Part shown: piece by piece, positions 33,339 through 40,848 of the stretch
Numbering within the stretch: position 1 is the stretch's first letter
Layout of the letters: each line of letters begins with the position of its first letter
NCBI GenBank assembly: GCA_959600835.1
Contig: CAUGNQ010000013.1
Location: 1 to 44,930, forward strand
Source: an uncultured Collinsella sp.
GTDB taxonomy: Bacteria > Actinomycetota > Coriobacteriia > Coriobacteriales > Coriobacteriaceae
Direction of reading: 5' to 3'
Length of the DNA: 44,930 bases
The notes under the pieces: model-generated
Told to the model about the DNA's origin: nothing
The model's input: only the letters and a program-made list of their open reading frames with translations
Database searches by the model: none
Made by a program: the position numbers and the translations under genes

Positions 33339-33860
33339 ATGGAAGACAAGCATCTATATCGAGAGACGCAGTGGGATGTGTCGGCCGAGGAGGGCCGTGC
33401 CCATCATGGCCTTGTCGCGATTGGTTTTGCGGTGCTTGCCGTGTTGGTGATTGCCTTTTGTATTTGGACGTTTGGCGGTCGCGGCGGCGCTGGCTGGGAG
33501 TTCGAGGCTGATGATAGCCTACCGATTATGACGGTGAGGAGTACTGGCGGTAATGCCAATACGCTCGCCGTCCCGGGCGATTATTGGTACCCGCGCGATG
33601 AGTTTGTGCAGTTGCAGCTGAGTGGTGGGTCCATTCCAGGTGAAGAAATCGAACGCGTGACGTTTGATGCGGCGCTCAAAACGTTGACGGTGAAGCTCAA
33701 AAATCAAGGAGACGTTCCCACGACCATGGATATCGCCCTGACGGAATGGCGCCTGGAGCCTCCGACGGGTGTTGCGGTGTCCGAGGTTGAGCACGTCAAG
33801 ATTGTCTATCAGGACGGCTCGACAAATGAAATTGCCAGAGCCGACGGCTTGGCGCAATAG
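33339..33860 (+). CDS. Hypothetical single-pass membrane protein
   Basis: I do not recognise this 173-residue protein. It has a short cytoplasmic N-terminus (MEDKHLYRETQWDVSAEEGR), one membrane segment at about residues 25-45 (LVAIGFAVLAVLVIAFCIWTF), and a soluble extracellular domain of beta-strand character, including VTFDAALKTLTVKLKNQGDVPTT and EVEHVKIVYQDGS. ATG 33339 follows GGGGAGG (33327-33333) with a 5-base spacer. The same frame is open far upstream, but that part is antisense to thiC and is not used. It is divergent from thiC; a -10-like TACGAT lies at 33299-33304. Neighbours on both sides face the other way, so it is a single-gene unit. Confidence 0.78.
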   Translation: MEDKHLYRETQWDVSAEEGRAHHGLVAIGFAVLAVLVIAFCIWTFGGRGGAGWEFEADDSLPIMTVRSTGGNANTLAVPGDYWYPRDEFVQLQLSGGSIPGEEIERVTFDAALKTLTVKLKNQGDVPTTMDIALTEWRLEPPTGVAVSEVEHVKIVYQDGSTNEIARADGLAQ

Positions 33861-33900
33861 CCGCCGTGCCTAGGCGGCACATTCAAAAGTAGCGGTGGTC

Positions 33901-34710
33901 CTACAAGGCCTGTTCGTTCAGGAAGACCAAAGTGTTTTTATTTGAAAGCTCGGGAAAGTGACGATAACCAACGTCGAACGCGGTGAGCCCGCTTACATCC
34001 TCGAGCTTGTTTTCGGCCATCCAGCGCACCATGGAGCCGCGTGCCTTTTTGCTGGCGGTCGACCGTTGGATGGGCTTGCCGTTGCGGATGCCTTCGCCAA
34101 AGAGACATGTGACGACCGTGACATCGGTGGTGAGGCGGGGCAGAACGGCTTTGGCGTATTCCGCGCTGGCGAGGTTGACGATCGTAGCGTTGGAGCCCGC
34201 CGGAGCGATGGCTCGTGCGAGCTTGTCGCCCCAAAACGCGTAGAGGTCTCGGGAATCGTCGACGGCAAGCTTCGCGCCCATCTCCAGCCGATACGGTTCA
34301 ACGGCATGAAAGGGGCGTACGCATCCGTAAAGGCCCGAGAGGATCCATAGATGGTCTTGCATCCATGCGAGCTGCGCGGAATCCATCACCTCGGGTGCCA
34401 TGCTCTGGTACTGAATGCCGTGATAGGACATGATGGCAGGGGAGATGCGGCGCGCGAGTGCGGGATTCTCGAGATCGCCGTTTTTCAGGATGGGCCCGAA
34501 CTCATGCAGGGTGTTGAGGCAAGGCCCCAGCAGTTTGTCACTTACGTTCCATAGCGCCTGCAGGCCGCCGCTGCCTTCATTCCGCTCGATATCTAGCAGT
34601 GCGCGGTGGAGGCGAGCCGTCTCGTGCGCAAAAGGTGGAATGCCCAGGACTTCAAAAGCATCTTGGGCAGCGCGCATCTGCTTGGCGGGCGAAATGATGA
34701 CCTGCAGCAT
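33901..34710 (-). CDS. yaaA: Peroxide stress protein YaaA (DUF328/UPF0246)
   Basis: YaaA proteins limit intracellular iron during peroxide stress in E. coli and bind DNA; the biochemical activity is unclear. The 269 residues begin with the family motif MLQVIISPAKQM, then NALxxFxGxxYxGL-like variants (ISPAIMSYHGIQYQSM), ILSGLYGCVRPFHAVEPYRLEMG, IVNLASAEYAKAV and KKARGSMVRWM. Length is slightly above the usual 250-260. ATG 34710 follows AGAGGAGAG. It is downstream of the M18 aminopeptidase on the same strand but separated by a terminator. Confidence 0.9.
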   Translation of the reverse strand: MLQVIISPAKQMRAAQDAFEVLGIPPFAHETARLHRALLDIERNEGSGGLQALWNVSDKLLGPCLNTLHEFGPILKNGDLENPALARRISPAIMSYHGIQYQSMAPEVMDSAQLAWMQDHLWILSGLYGCVRPFHAVEPYRLEMGAKLAVDDSRDLYAFWGDKLARAIAPAGSNATIVNLASAEYAKAVLPRLTTDVTVVTCLFGEGIRNGKPIQRSTASKKARGSMVRWMAENKLEDVSGLTAFDVGYRHFPELSNKNTLVFLNEQAL

Positions 34711-34733
34711 GGACTCTCCTCTGCCAAAAAGGA

Positions 34734-34799
34734 AGTTGCGGAGGAATACGGTCTGTTTTGCCGTTTATGGGCCAGTTTAGTCCGTATTTCACCGCAACT
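34734..34799 (-). terminator. Intrinsic terminator of the M18 aminopeptidase gene
   Basis: Arms at 34734-34751 (AGTTGCGGAGGAATACGG) and 34782-34799 (CCGTATTTCACCGCAACT) are complementary with two mismatches. On the minus strand the stem is followed by TCCTTTTT. It lies 14 bases beyond the aminopeptidase stop. Confidence 0.8.
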
Positions 34800-34812
34800 G
34801 ATGAAGGGTCGG

Positions 34813-36210
34813 TTAGGCGCGCTCGAGGAAGGCTTTGTAGCCGCGATAGGCCTCGTAGATATCGGCCTTGTTAGCGACCTCCCACAGGGCGTGCATGGAC
34901 AGGACGGCAACGCCGGAGTCGATGACATTCATGCCATACTCGGCCATGATGTAGGCGATGGTGCCGCCGCCGCCCGCGTTGACGCGGCCGAGCTCGCAGG
35001 TCTGGAAGTCAACGCCCGCCTCGTCCATGATGTCGCGGATGAGGGCCACGTACTCGGCGTCGGCGTCGTTGGAGCCGCCCTTGCCGCGGCTGCCCGTGTA
35101 TTTGTTAAAGCACAGGCCGCGACCCATAAAGGCTGCGTTCTTGGTCTCGAACTTGCCGGCGTAGCCCGGGTCAAAGCCGGCGGACACGTCAGAGGAGAGC
35201 ATGCGGCTGCGGGCGAGTGCGCGGCGCAGGGCCAGCGGGCTGCTCTCGCCGGCGAGCGTCATGATTTCGGCGACGGTGTTCTCGAAGAAACGGCTCGTCA
35301 TGCCGGTGGCACCCACGGAGCCGATCTCCTCTTTGTCGACGATGAGCGTGATGCTCGTGCGCTCGACATTGGCCACATTGATCTGGGCGAGCATGGAGGG
35401 GTAGGCGCAGACGCGGTCGTCGTGGCCATAGCCCAAAATCATGGAACGGTCGAGGCCCATGTCGCGGGCGGGGCCGGCGGGCACGACCTCGATCTCGGCG
35501 GAGAGGAAGTCCTCCTCCTCGACGTCGTACTGCTCCTTGAGGATGTCCAGGAACATCTGCTTGACGGGCTCCTTGGGGGCGTCCTTGTCGTCCTCGTCAA
35601 ACTTGACGGGGCGGCCGCCCACAATCACGTCGAGGATCTCGGCGTCGACGGCGTCCTTGGCGGGCTTGGCCATCTGCTCGCTCGAGAGGTGGATCAGCAG
35701 GTCGGAGATGGTAAAGACCGGGTCGTCAGCCTTGTCACCGATGTTGATGTCGACGGTGGTGCCGTCCTTTTTGCAGATGACGCCTACGAGTGCGAGCGGG
35801 GAAGCGACCCAGTGGTAGCTCTTGACGCCGCCATAGTAGTGCGTGTCGAGGTAGGCCATGTCGCCGGCCTCGAAGGCGGGGTTCTGCTTGAGGTCCAGGC
35901 GCGGCGAGTCCACGTGGGCGCCCAGGATGTTAAAGCCCTGCTCGAGCGGGGCGGTGCCCAGGTTGACGAGCATGAGGTCCTTGCCGTGGTTGGCGGCGTA
36001 CACCTTGTCGCCGGCCTTGAGCGCGCGGCCCTCGGCGATCACGGTCTCCAGATTGACGTAGCCCGCCTCCTCGGCCATCTTGATACCGGCCTTGACGCAC
36101 AGGCGCTCGGTCTTGTTGTCACTCAAAAACTGCTTGTAGCCGCGGCAAAGCTCCTCGAGCTCCTCGATCTGCTGTGGCGTGTACTTTTTCCATGCGCAGG
36201 GACGCTCCAT
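34813..36210 (-). CDS. M18 family metallo-aminopeptidase
   Basis: This is a cytoplasmic dinuclear-zinc aminopeptidase of the M18 (aspartyl aminopeptidase-like) family. The 465-residue product shows the metal-site motif ILGAHVDSPRLDLK (His99), the catalytic pair in VDKEEIGSVGATG, and the C-terminal MHALWEVANKADIYEAYRGYKAFL with the last ligand. Larger, more acidic segments (EDDKDAPKEP) sit in the dimerisation region. ATG 36210 follows AAAGGAG with an 8-base spacer; the same frame is open further upstream, but that sequence is antisense to polA. It is divergent from polA. Confidence 0.92.
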   Translation of the reverse strand: MERPCAWKKYTPQQIEELEELCRGYKQFLSDNKTERLCVKAGIKMAEEAGYVNLETVIAEGRALKAGDKVYAANHGKDLMLVNLGTAPLEQGFNILGAHVDSPRLDLKQNPAFEAGDMAYLDTHYYGGVKSYHWVASPLALVGVICKKDGTTVDINIGDKADDPVFTISDLLIHLSSEQMAKPAKDAVDAEILDVIVGGRPVKFDEDDKDAPKEPVKQMFLDILKEQYDVEEEDFLSAEIEVVPAGPARDMGLDRSMILGYGHDDRVCAYPSMLAQINVANVERTSITLIVDKEEIGSVGATGMTSRFFENTVAEIMTLAGESSPLALRRALARSRMLSSDVSAGFDPGYAGKFETKNAAFMGRGLCFNKYTGSRGKGGSNDADAEYVALIRDIMDEAGVDFQTCELGRVNAGGGGTIAYIMAEYGMNVIDSGVAVLSMHALWEVANKADIYEAYRGYKAFLERA

Positions 36211-36376
36211 GACGCAGGCTCCTTTCGGATCGATCGTGCTGGTTGATGTACCGTGAGCCATCGTATCACGCGCGGGCCCGCGGCGGCAGGGAAGCCTGAT
36301 GTACGGTGGCCGCGGGGCGGGGAGCGTGTAAACTGGTGTGAGCAAACCGTGCCCAGCCCAAAGCGAGGTATTCAAT
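36211..36376. promoter_or_regulatory. Divergent promoter region between M18 aminopeptidase and polA
   Basis: This 166-base gap has a minus-strand -10-like TACGAT (36265 to 36260) for the peptidase and a plus-strand TAAACT preceded by TG (about 36329-36334) for polA. Neither has a convincing -35. Similar sequences TGATGTACCGTGAGCC and TGATGTACGGTGGCC occur about 53 bases apart and could be operator half-sites. Confidence 0.35.
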
Positions 36377-39121
36377 ATGTCTGAAAAGCGCCGTACCTTT
36401 GCCGTCATCGACGGCAACTCGCTCATGCATCGCGCCTTCCACGCCGTGCCGCCGACCATGAACGCGCCGGACGGTCGCCCCACCAACGCGATCTTTGGTT
36501 TTCTGAACATGTTCCTCAAGATGATCGATGCCTTTAATCCCGACGGCGTTGTCGTGGCGTTTGACAAGGGCAAGCCGCGCGTGCGTATGGAGATGCTGCC
36601 GCAGTACAAGGCGCAGCGCCCGCCCATGGATCCCGACCTGCACGCGCAGTTCCCCATGATCAAGGAGCTGCTCGCCGCGCTCAACGTGCCGATTCTGCAG
36701 TCCGAGGGCTGGGAAGGCGACGATATCCTGGGAACCATGGCGCGCCTGGGCGAGGAGGCCGGCTGCGACATGCTGCTGGTGACCGGCGACCGCGACATGT
36801 ATCAGCTCGTGACCGAGCACGTCAACGTGGTCTCGACTCGCAAGGGCCTGTCCGACGTGGCGATCATGACGCCCGAGAGCGTGGACGACCTGTATCACGG
36901 CATCACGCCGGCGCTCGTGCCCGATTTTTACGGTCTGAAGGGCGATACGTCGGACAACATTCCCGGCGTACCGGGCATCGGCCCCAAAAAGGCGAGTGCG
37001 CTCATCGCGCAGTACGGCAGCCTTGACGAGGTCATCGCGCATGCTGACGAGGTCAAGGGCAAGATGGGAGAAAACCTGCGCGCACACATCGACGACGCGC
37101 TGCTGAGCCGTAAGGTGGCGACCATCCGCACCGATGCACCCGTTGAGCTCGATTTTGAGGCGACGTCCTTCCCGGCGTTTTCCGCCGATGAGGTTTCCGC
37201 GGCGCTGGGCACGCTTGGTATCACCGCCATGCAGAACCGTTTCTTGGCGCTGATCGGCGGCGAGGGCGGGGCAGCTGCCAGCACGTTTGAGATTCCCGCC
37301 GTTTTGCGCGCAGCCGCCGGCGATGCTGGCGCGCTTGGTGCCGTTGCGGCTGAGGTCTCCCGCGTGATTGATGCCGGCGAGTGGGTCGCCGCCGTGGTGG
37401 ACGATGACAAGGAAGAGGGCGCGCTCTTTGGGCTGACGCGCACGCTGTGGTTGGCGACGTCCAAGGGCCTGTTTGCGCTCGAGGAGGGCGACAGCGGTGC
37501 GGCGGCTGAGGTTGAGGGCTTCAACTTCGCCCACGGCGTGATTGCCGGCGTGCTCGCGCGTCTGTTTATGGAAGGCCGTGTGGCGAGCCCGGATATGAAG
37601 GCGCTTCTGCATGAGCTTTCGCCCATCGATTCTTCTGAGCTCGAGCTCATGGATCCGCTGGCAGTCGATTCCACGCGCATCTTCGATACCGTTGTTGCCG
37701 CCTACCTGTTGGATTCCGACCGCTCCGAGTTTGACGAGGTGTATCTGGCCGATACGTATCTGCAGATGGCGCTGCCTGCGGCGCGCGGCGCAGAGGGTGC
37801 TGGCGAGGACGCTCCTGCGCCCGCCGCTCGCACGGCGGCCTTGACGCTGGCGCTGGTTGCACCGCTGCGTGACCGCATGGCCCGCGAGAACGCCGCCAAC
37901 GTGTTCGATGGGATCGAGATGCCGCTCGTGCCGGTGCTTGCCAAGATGGAGCGCGCGGGCATGCTCGTGGACCCCGACCGCCTGCACAGTCTGTCCGAGG
38001 GCCTGGCGACCCAGATTGCCGATGTCGAGCGCAGCATTCGCGACCTGGCCGGCGACGAGACCTTTAACATCGGCAGCCCCATGCAACTCTCGCACGTGCT
38101 GTTTGATGTTATGGGACTTCCGACCAAGGGCCTCAAAAAGACCAAGCGCGGCTACTATTCGACCAACGCCAAGGTGCTGAGCGACCTTGCCCGCGACCAC
38201 GAGATCGTGCGCCTGATTTTGGACTGGCGTGAGAAGTCCAAGATTAAGTCGACCTATCTGGACACGCTGGGCCCGCTGCGCCGTGGTGACGGGCGTGTGC
38301 ACACCACGTACAACCAGACCATCACCGCGACGGGGCGTTTGTCTTCGAGCGACCCCAATCTGCAAAACATTCCGACGCGCTCGGAGCTGGGGCGTACCGT
38401 CAAGACGGCGTTCTCGGCGGGCGAGGGCAGCGTCTTTTTGGCGGTGGACTACTCGCAGATCGAGCTGCGCCTGCTCGCGCATCTTTCGGGTGACGAGCAC
38501 CTGGTGCGCGCCTTCAACGAGGGCGAGGACTTCCATGCTGAGACGGCCGCGCGCGTATTTGGCGTGCCGGTGTCCGAGGTGACACCCGACCTGCGTAGCC
38601 GCGCCAAGGCCGTGAACTTTGGCATCGTGTACGGTCAGCAGGCCTATGGTCTGTCGCAGTCGCTGCACATCTCGATGGCCGAGGCGCGCGATATGATCGA
38701 TCGCTACTACGAGGCCTACCCGGGCGTGCGCACGTTCCTCGACAATGTGGTGGCGCGAGCCAAGCAGACGGGCTATGCCGAGACCATGTATGGCCGCAGA
38801 CGCCATATTCCCGAGCTCAAGGCCAAAAACCCACAGCTCCGCGGCTTTGGTGAGCGCACGGCCATGAACCACCCCATGCAGGGCACCGCCGCCGACATCA
38901 TCAAGATCGCCATGGCCCGCGTAAGCCGTCGCTTGGAAGAAGAAGGCTTTGCCGCCCACATGATCCTGCAGGTACACGACGAACTGGACTTTGAGTGCCC
39001 CGTCGACGAAGTCGAGCGCCTCACCGCCATGGTCCGCGACGTCATGGAACACGTAGTAGACCTCCGCGTACCGTTGATCGCCGAAGCCAGCACCGGCATA
39101 ACCTGGGCCGACGCGAAATAG
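36377..39121 (+). CDS. polA: DNA polymerase I
   Basis: PolA removes RNA primers and fills gaps in replication and repair. The 914 residues have an N-terminal 5'-3' exonuclease/FEN domain (VIDGNSLMHRAFHAVP, SEGWEGDDILGTMA, VTGDRDMYQLV, GLKGDTSDNIPGVPGIG), a middle 3'-5' exonuclease-like domain (about 310-500) where the catalytic DxE motif is not recognisable, and a C-terminal family A polymerase with motif A DYSQIELR (Asp691), the O-helix RAKAVNFGIVYGQQAYGL and motif C QVHDELDFE (Asp868). Proofreading is therefore probably absent, as in many Gram-positive PolA. ATG 36377 has GAGG 8 bases upstream. Codons near the 3' end shift to A-ending forms. Confidence 0.96.
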   Translation: MSEKRRTFAVIDGNSLMHRAFHAVPPTMNAPDGRPTNAIFGFLNMFLKMIDAFNPDGVVVAFDKGKPRVRMEMLPQYKAQRPPMDPDLHAQFPMIKELLAALNVPILQSEGWEGDDILGTMARLGEEAGCDMLLVTGDRDMYQLVTEHVNVVSTRKGLSDVAIMTPESVDDLYHGITPALVPDFYGLKGDTSDNIPGVPGIGPKKASALIAQYGSLDEVIAHADEVKGKMGENLRAHIDDALLSRKVATIRTDAPVELDFEATSFPAFSADEVSAALGTLGITAMQNRFLALIGGEGGAAASTFEIPAVLRAAAGDAGALGAVAAEVSRVIDAGEWVAAVVDDDKEEGALFGLTRTLWLATSKGLFALEEGDSGAAAEVEGFNFAHGVIAGVLARLFMEGRVASPDMKALLHELSPIDSSELELMDPLAVDSTRIFDTVVAAYLLDSDRSEFDEVYLADTYLQMALPAARGAEGAGEDAPAPAARTAALTLALVAPLRDRMARENAANVFDGIEMPLVPVLAKMERAGMLVDPDRLHSLSEGLATQIADVERSIRDLAGDETFNIGSPMQLSHVLFDVMGLPTKGLKKTKRGYYSTNAKVLSDLARDHEIVRLILDWREKSKIKSTYLDTLGPLRRGDGRVHTTYNQTITATGRLSSSDPNLQNIPTRSELGRTVKTAFSAGEGSVFLAVDYSQIELRLLAHLSGDEHLVRAFNEGEDFHAETAARVFGVPVSEVTPDLRSRAKAVNFGIVYGQQAYGLSQSLHISMAEARDMIDRYYEAYPGVRTFLDNVVARAKQTGYAETMYGRRRHIPELKAKNPQLRGFGERTAMNHPMQGTAADIIKIAMARVSRRLEEEGFAAHMILQVHDELDFECPVDEVERLTAMVRDVMEHVVDLRVPLIAEASTGITWADAK

Positions 39122-39178
39122 GGAAGCACTCCGTAAGGCAAGCTCGCCCAAGACGCAAGCCCCCACATACTTAAGATT

Positions 39179-39209
39179 TGGGACAAACACTACTGATTAA
39201 TTTGTCCCA
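39179..39209. repeat. Inverted repeat TGGGACAAA / TTTGTCCCA
   Basis: TGGGACAAA (39179-39187) and TTTGTCCCA (39201-39209) are perfectly complementary around a 13-base A+T-rich loop. It lacks a T run and may be a small REP-like unit. Confidence 0.7.
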
Positions 39210-39222
39210 CAGTAACCAAAAC

Positions 39223-39257
39223 AGAGGGGAGCCCCTTCCAACAAGGGGCTCCCCTCT
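39223..39257. terminator. Perfect 15-bp hairpin, probable terminator
   Basis: AGAGGGGAGCCCCTT (39223-39237) and AAGGGGCTCCCCTCT (39243-39257) pair perfectly around CCAAC. On the minus strand it is followed by GTTTTGG; on the plus strand no T run is present. It probably stops transcripts from the HAD gene and may stall polA transcripts. Confidence 0.7.
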
Positions 39258-39312
39258 GCTCAAATCATTTCAGCTAAGTATCTAGACACTCAAGACGCCA
39301 TCTTGGCGGCAG

Positions 39313-39452
39313 GAAAGTAAACCTAGGACCTGGCCGGGCGGCGCGGATTAGTTTTTCGTAGATTCCGCACGAGCCGGAAAGCACTAAATGTGCTTTCCGA
39401 GCGAGCCCAGGACCTGACCGAACGAAAAACTTACCCGCCTCGCCCGGCCAGG
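39313..39452. repeat. Large composite palindromic element 2 (31-bp arms with inner hairpin)
   Basis: Outer arms 39329-39359 (starting CCTGGCCGGGCGGCGCGG) and 39422-39452 (ending CGCCCGGCCAGG) are complementary with four mismatches. The 62-base centre has a perfect inner hairpin, CGGAAAGCAC (39375-39384) with GTGCTTTCCG (39390-39399). AGGACCTGGCCG (39325) recurs as AGGACCTGACCG (39409). GAAAGTAAACC at 39313-39323 links it to palindromic element 1. Confidence 0.8.
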
Positions 39453-39466
39453 TTCGACGAGCAACG

Positions 39467-40294
39467 TTAACGAGCCGCCAGGATGGCGTCGATGAGCGTC
39501 AGTACGCCCCCGTCGTTGTTGCTCGGAATGCGCCACTTGGCATGCGCGTTCATGTGCTCCTCGGCATTGTCCACGATAAAGCTGTGTCCGACGCGCTCCA
39601 GCATGGGGATGTCGTTGTACGTATCGCCCACGGCGGCGGCATCGGCGATATCAATGCCCAGGTGCTCGCACAGGTGCGCGACGCCGGCGCCCTTGTCGAC
39701 GCCCAGGTTCATAAAGTCGATCCACTCGCGCCCGGCATTGGTGACATAGAGCTGATCCGAGAACGCGGGGTTATAGGTCTCGCGGAACGCGGGCTCGGCA
39801 TCGTAGGCAGGGAAAAAGATCGAGATCTTATTGGACTCGATATCAATGCCCTCAAAGGTGTCGACGTAGTTGATCGTGTTGTAGTAGACGCTGATCTCGT
39901 CGTGGTATTGATGGTCGCGGGCGAGCACATAGAACTCGTCGTAGCAGCACAGGACGGGAACGGCGCGCGGGTCCTCCGAGGCACGAGCAAGCACCTGCTG
40001 ATACAGCGCCACATCGATGTTGCTCTTATAGATATAGTTGCCGTGATAGATGACGCAGGCTCCGTTGTCGGGACAAAAAGCAAGGCGGTTCTTAATGCCC
40101 TCGAACATTTCCTCGAGCTTGGGGGCAGGCCGTCCGCTGGCGGGGCAGAATACGATGCCTGCGTCGGCGAGCTTGTCCAGGCGCTCGTCAAGACCCTGCG
40201 GCAACACGCGCTCGTCGGTCAGCAGCGTCTTGTCCATGTCGACGGCGAGAATCTTAATGTTTCCGATATGGGTGTCCGATTCGTAAGTTTGCAT
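39467..40294 (-). CDS. HAD superfamily hydrolase, Cof type
   Basis: This is a cytoplasmic phosphatase of the HAD type IIB (Cof) subfamily; such enzymes dephosphorylate sugar phosphates and related metabolites, and the exact substrate is unknown. The 275 residues show motif I AVDMDKTLL (Asp19, Asp21), motif II FCPASGR, the lysine of motif III in NLGVDKGAGVAHL and motif IV AAAVGDTYNDIPML. The cap domain lies between residues about 90 and 190. AAAGGCG precedes ATG 40294. It is divergent from the argG leader. Confidence 0.92.
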   Translation of the reverse strand: MQTYESDTHIGNIKILAVDMDKTLLTDERVLPQGLDERLDKLADAGIVFCPASGRPAPKLEEMFEGIKNRLAFCPDNGACVIYHGNYIYKSNIDVALYQQVLARASEDPRAVPVLCCYDEFYVLARDHQYHDEISVYYNTINYVDTFEGIDIESNKISIFFPAYDAEPAFRETYNPAFSDQLYVTNAGREWIDFMNLGVDKGAGVAHLCEHLGIDIADAAAVGDTYNDIPMLERVGHSFIVDNAEEHMNAHAKWRIPSNNDGGVLTLIDAILAAR

Positions 40295-40568
40295 AAAAGC
40301 GCGCCTTTCGTTTCGAAATTGTTTCAGACGTTATAACCATCAACCAGTAACTGAGCGTATTGTCGCAGGAACGGAGCGTATTTGCACCACGCTTCACAAA
40401 CTAATGAAAAAACTTTTCAGTAATTTGAATTTGTCGCTTGTGCTGTTCGCACTTTAGCGTAATATAGCGACCATCGAAAACGGAGACGGAAATACAACCG
40501 CTTACCGAAGAAAAGGTACCGTTTACGATATTAGAATTGCGCCCGGCGATAGGTGAAAGGAGAGGCAG

Positions 40569-40643
40569 ATGCAGTTCGTACAGATCATCACTACTGCAGA
40601 CAATGCCATCCGACGCCAGCGCGCAATTTCCCGACGACGATAA
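40569..40643 (+). CDS. Predicted arginine-rich leader peptide of argG
   Basis: A 24-codon ORF begins at ATG 40569, 6 bases after AAAGGAG (40556-40562), and stops at TAA 40641-40643. The peptide starts MQFVQIITTADNA and ends IRRQRAISRRR, with six arginines in the last ten residues and three consecutive CGA codons directly before the stop. CGA is uncommon in the flanking genes, which mainly use CGC and CGT. Its position 205 bases before argG, whose product makes the arginine precursor argininosuccinate, and the hairpins that follow fit an attenuation leader peptide read by ribosome stalling at arginine codons. This is inferred from layout; I know of no described equivalent. Confidence 0.65.
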   Translation: MQFVQIITTADNAIRRQRAISRRR

Positions 40644-40798
40644 CAATCGTCTCTGTCCGTATGGGGCGAATTGCCTCAACAGAGTCATTTTGAGGTCGTT
40701 GGGTTTTAGCACGACATTGCTGCATGTTTCTAGGGCATGCTGTGCTGCTTTTTGCTATTTAACCTGATATTGCACGGTTTTTTGACCTCGAAATGACT
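40636..40798 (+). promoter_or_regulatory. Predicted attenuator structures in the argG leader
   Basis: Four structures can be drawn. GACGAT (40636-40641) pairs with ATCGTC (40646-40651) across the last arginine codon and stop. CCTCAA (40674-40679) pairs with TTGAGG (40690-40695). AGCAC..GCATG (40708-40726) pairs with CATGC..GTGCT (40736-40746), followed by GC and TTTTT (40749-40753), a candidate terminator with a bulge. A 15-base inverted repeat, AGTCATTTTGAGGTC (40683-40697) with GACCTCGAAATGACT (40784-40798), one mismatch, encloses the terminator and overlaps the second hairpin, so the structures compete. Confidence 0.5.
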
Positions 40799-40848
40799 TG
40801 CAACTGACCGATGTTCTAACTAGCTACCAAGGGCGAAAGGAAACAGCC

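Larger units (their letters stand above)
39122..39466. other. 345-base convergent intergenic region with three stacked palindromes
   Basis: No gene is visible between the convergent polA and HAD genes. It contains an imperfect leader of C/A-rich sequence, a 9-bp inverted repeat (39179-39209), a perfect 15-bp hairpin (39223-39257) and a large composite palindrome (39313-39452), described separately. Confidence 0.7.
40295..40848. other. 554-base divergent region between HAD gene and argG
   Basis: Apart from the leader peptide (40569-40643) and its hairpins, the region is more A+T-rich than the genes around it. A possible leader promoter is CTTACC (40501-40506), 17 bases, TACGAT (40524-40529), with a weak -35. 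I see no clear ArgR box. The segment 40320-40500 between the HAD start and this promoter holds nothing I can name. Confidence 0.45.

Noticed and set aside
36266..39190. A 974-codon open frame on the minus strand, antisense to polA
   Set aside because: It is a GC-skewed shadow of polA, which has complete family motifs; the composition (many Arg, His, Gly, Ala) is typical of antisense frames in GC-rich genes and it has no ribosome site.
40401..40712. A 103-codon minus-strand frame in the argG leader
   Set aside because: It has a GTG start with no Shine-Dalgarno, no recognisable domain, and runs through the predicted leader peptide and attenuator.
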